From Isoetes taiwanensis (lineage: Eukaryota; Streptophyta; Lycopodiopsida; Isoetales; Isoetaceae), in assembly GCA_021234155.1 (NCBI GenBank), contig JAJEKV010000006.1, positions 25,884,253-25,948,252 on the forward strand: DNA of 64,000 bases, read 5' to 3'. The notes under the pieces were generated by a model that was given only the letters and a program-made list of their open reading frames with translations, searched no databases and was not told the DNA's origin. Positions 10,838-22,084 of this stretch are shown piece after piece; the first letter of the stretch is position 1, and each line of letters starts with the position of its first letter. The translations under genes and the position numbers were made by a program.

Positions 10838-12609
10838 GTATGTGTTTCTGTTGCTCCCATGGAAGGTACTGCTATTTTTCAAGTCTTGTATTCAAGCCTT
10901 AGGGATGCTTTTGTTGCATTTGCATTCTCTTTTACGACAAAATGACAGGCAAATGCATAGACAGCGTATATGCTATGCTGTTCATCATCTATTTCCTTCA
11001 TATGTTTATTGCCAAATTCCCTGATGTTCTTACTTCCTGTGACAACGTTCTACACGTTCTAACAAAGGTAGATAAACTTGCAGATAGACAAAGGCATATT
11101 ATTATTTGCTACCTGATTGGCATATAAGGGTCAGTGTTTTTGCATAGTTCTGCAATCCTTTCCAGGCAGCCTGCAAAATATGTGCAATACAGGCGAGATT
11201 TTGACTTTTAAAATAAATTCATCCTTACATGGAGCTGCCCGAACAAGGTAGAGACATCAGTATGGATCCATTTTGTACCATCTTATGAGGTAATCATGGT
11301 TGTTCAATGGCTATCATTTGTAGTTCATCTCATGATGCTCGTGGGTTTATTCAATATCTTGGCTTGCCAAAGACCACAAATACATGTATAGCGCGTAATG
11401 AGAAGGTACATGGTAACATCTGCACTGTGCAGGATGTTAGTCTGCCTACTACATTTGTTTTTGCTTACAAGCTCGTATTTTCTTATTCGAGTTATCCATA
11501 TTAAAGGCAATACATTGCATTCGGAGTTTAAACATCAATGGTTCTACCTTATTATCCTTTTGCTTCGTATATTTTGGAAGGCAATTTTTTGCTTTTTTTA
11601 ATTCTTTTGCATGGTGAGAATCATTGTGGAAAAGAATAAAAGAAAAAAACATCATGGAGACCATCAAATGTTTATTTGGAATTTGTAAGCATAACAGATG
11701 CCAGCATGCCTTTGAGAAAATTCTTGCCAAGCATTATGTTATCATTTTAAGGTCCTGTACAATAGCAGTTGCATTGGGACAAGAGAAATGAATCCACACT
11801 AGTGCATCAATAAGGTCACGTAAGCAAAACCACTATGAATTATTAGCTAGCTATTATGGTCATGTCTTTATGCAACTTTTCTTTGTTGATATTAGTTACA
11901 ATGAGAGCTAAGATAAACCACAATGAATGTCGCGTTGGAAAGCCATAGGCATAAACTGAATCATGCAATTTTATCATGTTATTGTGGAGAAAAGTATGTA
12001 TAAACCAAGTAAATAAACTATCATGAGAAAGGATCATAATTAGCATATATAAGCTATACCCTGCACCTTTAACAACTTAAATGTGTTTGATCTACAAGCC
12101 TCAATCTAAAGGCCACAAAGATATGTGAAACTTAAAATTATCTTTTGTTGCAGGATCCTTATAAACTGCCCTAACCCGTGTGTTAATCACAAGTAAAAAA
12201 AAAAAAACTTCGTAATGTTCTGGCAGTCATGCATCTAAGAAGCCAGATGCATGGCACCAGCATGCCACCAAGTTGGCCATTCCTTTAAACTTTAAAAGTT
12301 GGATACCAAAGTGGCTTCTTGGGGAACATGAACAAGTGGGTCAACTCTCAACCTCCATCAGGACTATGCTACCATACATATCGAACTTGTCATAGTGATA
12401 ATGGATCTTTGGTCCCTCCAGACGTGCTTTTGGATCTTACTATCAATGTATCTATCTCTAGACGAATCCCATATTGTCCTATTCGGGACACATCTCTCCC
12501 GTGAGGTCTTTATACATGTTCATGAGTTGTCTATATGAAGAATGTGTGAGTTGTCTATATGAGAATATACTTTCTTCGAGTAAAGTGTCTTTGAGAAGTT
12601 GTTGATTTG
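10838..12609. other. No gene recognised
   Basis: AT-rich sequence with many short open frames and none with a recognisable motif. Between 12500 and 12570 the word GAGTTGTCTATATGA is repeated twice, about 30 bases apart. Confidence 0.5.
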
Positions 12610-13499
12610 ATGTATATAAAGAATTTAATATTTTTTTTGAAGCAACAGTACTTATCATCTTCAATCTTGTTGCATATTTTGCATATTCTTCTCATTAACA
12701 ACCTTATCATCTTTATAGGGATCGACAACTATATGCTTTTGTCCCCTACCTAATTCATAGTTCTTGTAACAAGAAGGGAAAAGTCCCCTTGATGGTAAAC
12801 TCTTACTTAATACTATTCCTTGTGTTCATATGTAACATGAAAGCAAAGTGCATAAGGAATTACGCTGGCAAATGCTTTTTTCAAGATTTTGATTGAAAGA
12901 AAAAGTTTTAGTAAAGAAAGTCAATTTTTTGGCACTCTATTGGAGCCAAGTGGCAAAATGTAAACCCTAACACATGAAATTACAACCTAGGCCAATTTTG
13001 GCTCCACCAAACCGATTTCACTTAGCGTTCACAACTCAAATTTGAAGATCGTCTTGGGCAAAGATGGCTTGCGATGCACCCAAACAACACTTGTGCATCG
13101 GAGGAGGAGCATCTACTCCAAAATGCCGAAGTGATAAAAAGACCTCGGGACCGGAGACAGTTCTTCAGGCGGGGTATTTTGAGTAGATTCATAGGCGCCT
13201 CATCCGAAGTTAAACATCTAGATAAGTTAGTATGTTGTACTTCTAATAGAGCCATTCTAGAATCCATAGATCTGATTACGAACTCTAATTGTGAGTTAGA
13301 TGCATATGATTAAGAATAGTTGTTATTCGTGTGTTATTTATTATTTTATATTGATATATGATGTTGGTTGATCTCATGCTTGCACCTCTTGTGTATTGGG
13401 AAGAAGGGTGGAAACCTAGTATCCATTACTTAGATGACGCTCCTAGTTTAGACCCATTAGTTCCCATTATATGCGGCTTGTGCATAGATGTGATGCCCC

Positions 13500-13800
13500 A
13501 TGATGATATACGATATAAATACATATATTATACTACCATAGATAAGTTGTCTAAACAGGTTCATTTTCTTCTGTGTAAGTCAAATATGACTGCACCACAA
13601 GCAAGCACGATTTTCTTGAAGGAGATATTTAGGATTTATGGAATGCCAAATGCAATCATAACGGATAGGGATCCATTATTTTGCAGTCGGTTTTGGTCGA
13701 GACTCATGAAAAATCTAGGCATGAGTTTAAAGTTCTCCGCAGCCTATCACCCTCAGATGGATGGCCAGACTGAGGTAGATGTCGTCATACCATGCCATAA
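13500..13800 (+). pseudogene. Ty3/gypsy integrase core fragment
   Basis: The translated stretch reads TTIDKLSKQVHFLLCK, then IFLKEIFRIYGMPNAIITDR, then FWSRLMKNLGMSLKFSAAYH, followed by PQMDGQTE. This is the central part of a plant Ty3/gypsy integrase core, with the second catalytic Asp in ITDRD and the conserved YHPQ-DGQTE motif. The zinc-binding N-terminus and the rest of Pol are missing. It lies directly upstream of an LTR, the normal place for integrase in Ty3/gypsy. The frame goes on past the integrase into LTR sequence without meaning. Confidence 0.85.
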
Positions 13801-13802
13801 AG

Positions 13803-15018
13803 TGTTATACCTTGGGATACAACCCTTGGAGACCATTATATCATACATGTCCATCTAGATATATGAATATTACCCATGTTTCCACGTGGCAACACCCTAG
13901 TGAGCCCTATGGCCCATTAGATCCTAGCCCTAAAAGCATGGTCCGAAAAAGGGCGGGCCCTCTAAAATTTTCCTTTTAGGATCCTAGCCTTGGGGTATGC
14001 ATTTGGACCAGCTTGTCATATTCCACCTTATCGCAGCCATCAAGCTTGAATCTTGAGCTCCCTTCTCAAGATTCGACTATGACGGACAACATGGATGCCT
14101 TCCATGTGTAGAAACCAGGAGAAGGGTCCGATAAGTGTTGATTATGATAGCCAATGCATGCTTCTCGATAGATAGTAGGCCAGATTTGTATCTGTTCTTG
14201 GCCCTAAACGACCTCTAGAGCCCAAGAACCCTAATGATATCCAATCTAAAACAACCCCTAATCATGTAGGATTAGAGCAGATGGGTTAGATTTACATTTG
14301 TATATTTGGATTCATTATGACGATGTGGTTACACTGTGCGCCCCTCTTGTGTATTGGGAAGGGGGTCAGAGAGCCACAACCTTCTTAGTTGATGATCCTA
14401 TATTAACCTCATTAATTTCCAATGCGACCTATGCATAAGAGCCCCCCTAGCTATGGGTGGCAAGAATAGACTGGCTTATAAGGAAGGCTTCTCCAGTTAC
14501 AATTGACTCCCTTACATGTAGAGTCTACTGGGGGGACGATGTGAGCTATGCCTAATACTTTACCGCCGCGTGTAGGTAAGGTATGGGCTTGACACCTCGT
14601 ATGTGGTGCATTGCCTCAGGGGTGTTCAAGTCATGTACGAGCAGTATTGTTGTTAGGTATGTCTAGTACAGTACGGGTAACACATTCACCAATGCTAGGT
14701 GGTGGCCATCCAGTATTGGAGTTCATGCAATAGGGCACTATATATAGAGATCTTTGAGGATGACAAAACGATTCTGCTCCAACACCAGTTATGAGCTTCT
14801 CTTGTCCTTAGCTCTTGCTTCTTGCTCCTGCTTTAGTCTTGCCCATGTCTTCGTGTTCTTGCTTTTGACCTTGTGAATGGTCTCGAGCCTTCTTGCTAAT
14901 ATGTTCTTGATTTGCTCTTCAGGCCATTGTACATATAATTCACGTATAGTACATCGATTCTAGTTTACATTCCTATTTCTCTTACACATTCTTATATCTA
15001 GCTCGTAGGCTCGTGACA
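13803..15018 (+). repeat. LTR of the block A element
   Basis: The proposed ends are TGTTATACC at the left and CTCGTGACA at the right (TG..CA). The left end is where integrase homology stops, and the right end is where an ATG-started gag-like frame begins shortly after. A TATA-like CTATATATAG lies at about 14740. Homologous sequence is found on the minus strand at about 54380-55553, and a partial third copy at 53042-53395. The exact ends are inferred from these comparisons. Confidence 0.55.
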
Positions 15019-15073
15019 GTTTGAAGCGGAATCCTTTATTCGGTTTGAGCCAGCCCGAGAATTATTTTCCATC

Positions 15074-15433
15074 ATGGAAATACAATTGGCGAATATTATG
15101 CAAGAGGTAGAGAAGATTGTAGCATCGTTCTATCAGCACTATTCCGAGTTGAAGAGGAATGTTGAGCAACTTGATAATGAGCAGAGAGAAGTGCATTTGG
15201 ATGGTCATCTAGAAGTTTTACATCGAATTCAAAATTCTATTTTAGCTCTTGACTTGCTTCTAGTTTTGGTTTCAATTCCATCCCAAGTTTTTGCTGCTTC
15301 CACTGCTAATCCTAATTCTGCTTTTATTCATCATCCGCCTCGTGCTCTTGTTCTTGCACCTATCCTAGCTCTAAATTCAACCTCAAGCTTTGATTCTACC
15401 TTTAGTATGCCTTTGTTTCTGATGCTCTTCTAG
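15074..15433 (+). pseudogene. Gag-like N-terminal frame after the LTR
   Basis: A 119-codon frame starts MEIQLANIMQEVEKIVASFY shortly after the LTR. Its first 60 residues look like a coiled coil. The rest is rich in Leu, Val, Pro and Ser, and the sequence continues in other frames with repeated LDLDPAP-like and DPGGKNFMP words to about 15850. The same start is present inverted at about 54340. The position just inside an LTR supports a gag identity, but I see no zinc knuckle. Confidence 0.5.
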
Positions 15434-15721
15434 TTTACATCCCCGCTTTGATATAGTTCTTTGTCCTAATCCTGAGTGTGCACTTGCTTCTATGCATACT
15501 TCTGTTCCAGTTCTTGAGTATACTCATGCCTCTGATCCTCCACATGATCTAGATCCCGCTCCCATGCTAGATCCTACAATTTGAGTTCCAATATCAATCT
15601 CCAGTTATGTTTCAGATCTTACCCTTGCGTTAGACCTTGCCCCATATCTAGATTGCATTTCAGACAAAGATCTTGATATTGGTTCAACTCCTCATCTACA
15701 TGTTAGCTTTCCTTGTACGTA

Positions 15722-15846
15722 TGCCAATTTTTGGGTGCTTGATCCTGGGGGTAAGAATTTTATGCCTCATTGGAGGGGAAGCCATGCCAATTTTTGGGTG
15801 TTCGATCCAGGGGGTAAGAATTTTATGCCTCACATCATCATTGGAG
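15722..15846 (+). repeat. 62-bp tandem duplication in the gag-like region
   Basis: Two adjacent copies share GCCAATTTTTGGGTG, then GGGGGTAAGAATTTTATGCC, separated by a TCATTGGAG stretch. Both encode NFWVxDPGGKNFMP in one frame. The same two copies occur in the inverted block near 53530-53660, so the duplication predates the two blocks. Confidence 0.8.
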
Positions 15847-15969
15847 TGGAAGTCATCATCATTTGTATAAATATAAATATCCATGTATTTTTCATAGATT
15901 TTATCAAATGTTTATTCTTCTTAAGATTTAGATTGATACAACGTTTATGATATTTAGAAAGCATTTAAT

Positions 15970-16300
15970 TGAAGGGTGCCTGAACCCAATACATCTAATC
16001 CTCTCCATTTGGAATGGAGTCAGCCAGTACCTTATTCATGCAACCCTTCAAATCATTTGTAATCTATGAAAATTGAAACTTCTATTCTAGGGTGCCCCGA
16101 ACGCGATATATCTAGTTTTCTCCATTTGGGATGGAGTCACCAAATTACCTTATTCACGCAACCCTTCAAATCATTTGTAATCTATGAAGATTGAAACTTC
16201 TATTCTAGGGTGCATAAACCCGATACATCTTGTCCTCTCCATTTGGGATGGAGCCGCTGCACCTTGATCATGCATCCCTCAAGTTTTTAACATACTTTGA
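15970..16300. repeat. ~117-bp tandem repeat, three copies
   Basis: The word CTCTCCATTTGG.ATGGAG occurs near 16000, 16117 and 16233. Each is preceded by AGGGTGCcYrAACcCgATA-like sequence, and the first two are followed by CAACCCTTCAAATCATTTG. The third copy diverges at its right end. There is no coding signal. Confidence 0.8.
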
Positions 16301-16789
16301 AGATCTAATCTATTAGCATTTGGAGGCGTTTAACTCCAAAACCACAAAGATTAACAAATAGCAAAGATCCTACTTTATGAAGATAGACAAAACCCACGAG
16401 CCCAAAAACTCCGAAGGGAATGGGACAAAATAACAATGGAATGGAAAAATGAACCGAAGCGTTCCCGCCATATAATTGACGCCGTTCATCGACGCTCGAC
16501 GTTGTTCAACGGCGACAAAGCCGATATGGCTTGACACCCGAGGCATGCCACGCCACTCGAGGGCATCGGATGCCCCGCGGATGCCCATAACGCCGTTAAA
16601 CAACGCCGGCCGTCGTTGAACGACATACTGTGCTTGTTTAATTTGTAGAAACTTGCTAGTTGGTTTTATATCTATAAGAAGTTGTACGTAACAATTCTAG
16701 CACGTTCCCCATAAAAAACATAGGATAAACAAGATACATAAACAAAACAATACAAAATACATAAACAAACTTATTGTTTCCATTAATAA

Positions 16790-17096
16790 AAAAGCTTATA
16801 CATCATTTATGTCCATCCTGAGGATGTGACAACTACCAGCAACCACTTGCATCATTATCTGCACCATGATGCTGGTTTTGTCTTGCATTGGCTCGATGAG
16901 TTATGCTACCAGTCGTTCTCCGCAGAACGCCGGATGTTAGTGAAATGAGAAGCTCCCTTTCATTCATCTTTGCCATGAGGGTGAAGGGAGGGTTCTCAGC
17001 TGAAAGCATTTGATCACTGGAGGCGGGAGAAACAGGGGGATTGCTGGAGGTGGCCTTGGAGGAGGAGGAGGAGAAGGAGGATTACTATTACACCTA
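16790..17096 (-). other. Possible coding remnant, Pro-rich, unrecognised
   Basis: On the minus strand one frame is open for about 70 codons and reads SPASSDQMLSAENPPFTLMA, then MNERELLISLTSGVLRR, then QNQHHGADNDASGCW. It is preceded by a run of CCT/CTC coding for Pro in another frame. It lies between the two GTCGTT-rich zones, so it may be the end of a coding region of the element those zones belong to. I do not recognise the family. Confidence 0.3.
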
Positions 17097-17217
17097 ATAT
17101 ATCAACGCTAATGTGGTCTTCAAATTGCCGCACTATTATAGCAAGACGAAGTAGGGCAAGAACACTCAAAAGGAAAGAATAACACGAGCTACTGAGGGAT
17201 TAACTTATAAAGTGGTA

Positions 17218-17241
17218 TTAGGGTTAGGGTTAGGGTTAGGG
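17218..17241. repeat. Short interstitial telomere-like run, four TTAGGG units
   Basis: Four perfect TTAGGG units stand in a row. Most land plants use TTTAGGG, so the exact hexamer is notable, but four units may be chance or a decayed longer array. Confidence 0.85.
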
Positions 17242-17770
17242 TTCATATTTGGCAGAAAAAATTTTGTATTCATCAGACACGTCATTCAACAAGGTTTAGA
17301 TCAGACACGTCTTTAAACGACGTTTCTTGTTACGTGCCATGACACCTGGCCCGCCAGCCTGGCGAGCCAGTAAGCCACGTGGGCAACCAGGGCACGTCAG
17401 ATGTCATTAAACGACGTAAAGCGGACGTGGCATGACACGCAGGCCTGCCAGTGTGGCAATAGCAGCAGGCCACGCAAGCAGTCGCGACACGTGTCATGAC
17501 ACGTGGCCTGCCAGCTTGGCGAGCCATGACGTCCCGCGGGCACCCAGGGCACGTCAGATCAAATGGACGTCGTTTAACGATGTCTTACTGACGTGGCATG
17601 ACATGCAGGCCTGCTAGCTTGGCAACAGCAGCAGGCCACGCAAGCAGTTGCGACACGTCAGCTCTGCATGACGTCGTTTAACGAAGTTGACGTCGTTGAA
17701 AGACGTTGACGTCGTTTAAAGACGTAGTAACGTCGTTGATCAATGTTTGGACGTCGTTCAAGGTCGATGA

Positions 17771-18830
17771 TCCCTTATAGTGAGTTAGGCATTCTTTTGT
17801 GCCACGAAGTAGTGTTGGTGGCCCATAGGTAGAACACATACATTATCCTTGTATTTTCCTACCAGTTAAGCAATTGTATATTGCAGCAGAGACATTACAT
17901 GAAGGCATTGAACTGATATACGGATTTTATGGTTAGGTATTATAATTCTGTATCAAATCCAGGATTGGCAGGGATGGTAGTCTTCCTGCAACAAGCATAC
18001 GAACTCTAGAAACCGCAAATATTGATGCAACTACAATATTGTAGAAGCTGTAAGGTGTCAGTTCAATGATATCTGCACTTTCAAGTGGTGGATGATCAAT
18101 CTTAAAAGCTTAGCTATTTTTCTTGGTTTTTCATGTGGAGCCAGGTAATATATAAGGGAACTTTCTAGTTGGATGCATTGTAATGTAATCTCTACCAATC
18201 CATGGAATATCATATGCATATGGTTTGATTTGGATAAAGAAGCTTTACATAATATCTTAGAGAAACTTAGAACTTAGAGGCAATTTGTAATGGGAATCCT
18301 TCACATGGACTTATTTTAACACTAAGGGAACTTTCTAGTTGGATGCATGTAATCTCTACCGATCCATGGAATATCATATGCATTGGGATAAAGAGGGCGG
18401 GTAAAAGGTTTGTATTATTTAGTGACCAAAAGATAAAGAGGCTTTACTCAATATAATATCTTTTTATATAAATTGGTCTTAGAACTTTATCTTAGAATAT
18501 TACCATGTCCTTGATTTTTATTTTGGGAAAAAAATGAGAAAGTCCTTCAAGTATGGACTTATTTTAACACAAAAGTGGTAACCCTAACATGCTTTTACCT
18601 GGTTTTACATAAATCTATCTTGGCAATTTGATGTCCTTCACATGGACTTATTTTAACACAAACAAATGGTAAAATGGTAATTATGTTGCTTCGAATGGTA
18701 TTATGTTGCTTCCACGATTCTTACAAAGATAGTTATAGTATCCGCGCCTTGAAGAGGTACTACTCCTAGAATCTTTTGGCTAGTTGTCTTCGAAAAGCCA
18801 AATTTCACGGGGAACATCACTAATGAGCAA
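17771..18830. repeat. Gene-free stretch with imperfect tandem repeats
   Basis: From about 18150 to 18660 several words recur at 90-250-base spacing. AAGGGAACTTTCTAGTTGG appears at about 18155 and 18325, and CCATGGAATATCATATGCAT after each of them. GGACTTATTTTAACAC appears near 18308, 18555 and 18645. The rest holds no recognisable gene. Confidence 0.6.
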
Positions 18831-18839
18831 AAGGGAACA

Positions 18840-20996
18840 ATACCCCAACAACTCTATGATCCTCAAGGGACACGAGCACTCATACCCCCACATGTAATGG
18901 TCCGATATTAGAAATCACAGAGGATGATGTTACCCGTGGTCCGCAAAGGCTTGGCCAATGGGAAAGCAACGGACCGGATGGTATGCGCGAGAGTTGCTCA
19001 AGTGGGCGGGGGAGCCTATGGTACCGGCCCCAACCACTATGTTCAACAGAGCGCCACAGAAGGATTCCCCAAGAAAGGACCACAAGCAGACTTGTCCCCA
19101 TTTACAAGGCGGGAGATCCACATAGTCCAACCAATTCCGAACAATCATGGTCCGTTCGGTGTTTGCCAAACCGCTAGTCGGCATTATTGAGCAACAGCTT
19201 GACCAGGTGGGCGTAAGCAACACGCGTCGAAAGCTCTCACACAAGCGGGGTTTCGACCCCGCATTCAACCATTGATCATATCTTCACATTGAGGACTTTG
19301 GTTGAGGATAGCGTAAACCGCCTACGGACCTCGATTGTTGTTTTGTTGACTTTCATGGGCTTTTGACACCGTGGCTCGGGGAAAAGTTATGGGAAAGATT
19401 GCGGCAACTAGGGTTCCCGTGGATATGCAAAATGCAAATATACAAAGTTGTACGAGTTGTACAGGCCGATGCGATGACGGAACAACCATTCACTAGCAAA
19501 GATTGGGGTCCGCCAGGATGTCCTCTTTCCCCAACATTGTTTGGTCTCAGACATTGACCAGTTGGAACACCGGCTCATGGACAATGGGGGTGGCGGGACC
19601 CAACTTTTGCATCACGTCGTCGACAACTCATCTATGCGTGACGATGTTGACCTCTTTAGCTCACACCCAGGGATATGCGCCTCACTTAGATGCTCGGATA
19701 CATTCTCGCCAGCCACGATTACATGACGCCAATCCGCCAAGACCAAGGTGGTCCTAATCTCATCCTCGCGCCATCCAAGGCCCCTTCATTCACTTATCGA
19801 GGGCAACAAGTGGAGGTGACACCCACCTACAAGTATCCGGGAGTGGAGTTTCCTTCTACACTATCTTTGGACACTTCCATAAGATTGCGGTAGCAAAGAG
19901 TCGAAAGCACTCTATGCAATGCAAAACAATAACCACAAGAGCAAAACTATATGATTGGGGGCATCGTGCACATCTGCTCGTGGTATTGGTAGAGCCAGTT
20001 CTTTTGTAACGAGTTGAAGTCCGGGGCCCAAAGTGGTGTCCCTTGCTACTTGAGCGACTTAGAACAAAAGTGTATAGGCCTTCTTAGCACGGGCACTCTG
20101 GAGTGAAATCCACGGTCCCATATCAAATTTTGTTGCAGGAGATGTTTTCGCCACTTCAAATGAAGCGGCCCTTGATAGACACATCGCCTATTTCCGGAAG
20201 GTGGTAAATATGGATGATGATCGCTCACCGCGACTTGGCTTATGCAAAGGGCAATGGGACCACAACGACTCAAGAATTGTTGGAAGGATAAAAGAGTGCA
20301 AGTGGCTAATTAGATGGAATGTCGAGAGCACATGTGCCTCCGGTAGAAACAGAGGCGATCGCGGATGGCCGAGATGTTACCTTGATGCTTGTTTCTCCAA
20401 AGAAGCTTTGGGATTCCGTGGCTCGAGCAAGTCAAAACCGCACATTACAGCGGCATATAAATCCCACATTAGAACGAGGCCCACAAATAAGCACCTACGC
20501 TCACATCCGCCCATGAAAAGCGCAGCATATCGCCTCCATTCGCGACAGTGCCCACCATCTCCGGATTGAGACAGTCGATGGATTGGGGAGCCACGTCGGG
20601 ATAGGGTTTGTCGGTCTTTGCCGGGCGGGGAGTCGTTGAGGATGAGTGTCACACTTTCCAGAGCTGCCCAGCATATGATCACATTCGGACACGCTATGCT
20701 CAGTTGATTAGACCTGATGAGCTGTTACACATGATACTGGGCACGACTTCGGTGCGCTCACTCGGATCATACATTCAGGAAGTACTGGATTTGAGGGCTC
20801 AGATATGCCCCCAGTCAACCATTTAATTGATGTCAGCAGTCTTATTGCTGCCACGGGTTTTCCCTCGAAAACCCTTCGGGGCGGGGGTTTTTTAATCTGG
20901 GCAGTAATGTGACTGCTGCGCTTTTTGTATTGGGTCCCATAGGCCGATTGGTCTCCATGGACGATAAAAACAATTCTATTCTATTCTATTCTTTGT
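18840..20996 (+). mobile_element. RTE-like LINE, reverse transcriptase region and 3' end, decayed
   Basis: Pieces in changing frames on the plus strand match a non-LTR reverse transcriptase. They are LANGKA (18950), SRLVPIYKAGDP (19097), GFRP-equivalent and DHIFTLRTLVEDSVNRLR (19270-19330), LWERLRQLGFPW (19388), GCPLSPTLFGL (about 19520), a broken YADD region (about 19640), and YRGQQVEVTPTYKYPGVEF (19790-19850). Downstream, near 20640-20815, is the Cys/His region CHTFQSCPAYDHIR. The 3' untranslated part has a hairpin (20858-20877) and ends in repeated ATTCT units at 20970-20990, typical of RTE-type LINE tails. The endonuclease domain was not found, so the copy is probably 5'-truncated. It is broken by many stops and frameshifts. 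Confidence 0.85.
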
Positions 20997-22084
20997 ATTA
21001 GATAATAATATAAATATTTATCTACTGTCAATTTGACCCTAGTTTTCTCTCCCTGTGGTGCAGATTCTCACCCAACATAACTGGCCTGATGCTGCTGAGA
21101 GTGAATTTGTTTATTATAAGGAAGATAATGTGGGTCATGTTTGACGTTGAGATGTTTTAGCTAATAATGTTCTATGATTTGAAGGTGCATCATCAGTGGG
21201 AACATCCCTCAATTCTAAATTCTTAGCAGTATTCTCTGCTGCGACTGGTCGTTGTGCAATACCCATTCTAGATTTGCCGGACCAGATCCTGAGGTTTGGA
21301 GTTTTGATCTCTCTGCATTAACGACATTTTTGAGATGCAAACCACCTCGCTGATGATTATATGTTATAGTGGGGATGCTAGACGGACAAACATGAAGGTC
21401 AGTCACCTTCTATCAAACAGATGTAAAGGATGGCAAATATGGCCCATTTTCATACTGTGGGCTTATGTGCTTTGCTGAGATTGGTAGATAAATTCCATGT
21501 ACAATCGTTTAATTTTTTAAAGAAATTGGCGGATGCACACATGACACAAGTACTAATTTTAAGGAATACTCTTGGCTACACATCTGCAATTATGAGCTTG
21601 GTTTAATATTCATTGAGCCTCCGGTTTCATGCTCAGATACTATGAAACTGAAGGCATGTCAGCGCCAGCCAAGTTCAAGGATATGGAAATGGTCTTGATA
21701 GATTTGTGCTTCCATTTCTAGTGCCTCCACCTGCTTATCAACCTCATAGAGAATTGGTAAAATTTTTGGTGGCCCAAGTCAACCGAGATAATAATATGGA
21801 AAACCATCTGGAATATGAAGTTAATCAAGGTATTCCAATGGAAGAACATTTTTGGACGTTGAGCCCCGACATCTATGATAACTCTCGATGTTGAGGAGGA
21901 AGCACCCTCTCCGTAAGGGGACAAGATTATGCATAGGCATTGTGGAGCCAGGCTGTATCTTAACCGCATGTATCGGGGGGGAGGGGAGGGAGCAGTAGCA
22001 TACGGCCTCCCGGATGAGCGCTGCCAGGGAAGGCTGCCTCAGTAACACTTCTTGGAGAAAGGGTGGTCTTCAGCCCATGAAACT
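20997..22084. other. No gene recognised; one possible exon remnant
   Basis: At 21706-21894 an open frame contains LPFLVPPPAYQPHRELVKFL and then VAQVNRDNNMENHLEYEVNQ. It looks protein-like but I cannot assign it. A short frame after CTGTGGTGCAG at 21064 (ILTQHNWPDAAESEFVYY) may be another old exon. Confidence 0.3.

Larger units (their letters stand above)
12610..15873 (+). mobile_element. Retrotransposon block A (integrase fragment, LTR, gag-like piece)
   Basis: This block is present again, inverted, at about 53480-56735. Shared landmarks include the region near 12660-12760, the integrase piece, the LTR, the start of the gag-like frame and a 62-bp tandem duplication. The order on the plus strand is a fragment of Ty3/gypsy integrase, then an LTR, then a gag-like frame. 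That is the order expected where the 3' end of one element joins the 5' end of another through a shared LTR. No reverse transcriptase or protease is seen, so the block is non-autonomous or a rearranged remnant. Confidence 0.65.
16440..17770. repeat. GC-rich block with GTCGTT/AACGAC palindromes and ACGT-core motifs
   Basis: Two zones (16440-16625 and 17270-17770) are GC-rich against AT-rich surroundings. They contain repeated palindromic words such as ACGTCGTTTAACGA, GACGTCGTTGAA, CGTTAAACAACG and CGTCGTTGAACGAC. The second zone holds a ~165-bp unit in two tandem copies (about 17332-17495 and 17496-17660), each with CATGACAC, GCCAGC.TGGCGAGCCA, CAGGGCACGTCAGAT and AGCAGCAGGCCACGCAAGCA. ACGT-core words including CCACGTGG and GACGTGGC are frequent. 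It could be the terminal region of a DNA transposon; I see no transposase. Confidence 0.6.

Noticed and set aside
13358-13500. N-terminal part of the 166-codon frame containing the integrase piece
   Set aside because: The first 45 codons do not match integrase or any Pol domain, so I annotated only the integrase part.
17330-17617. Open frames in the GC-rich ACGT block on both strands
   Set aside because: They are explained by GC-rich tandem repeats with few stop codons.
18880-19268. Minus-strand open frames overlapping the LINE start
   Set aside because: They mirror the plus-strand reverse-transcriptase frames and carry no motif of their own.
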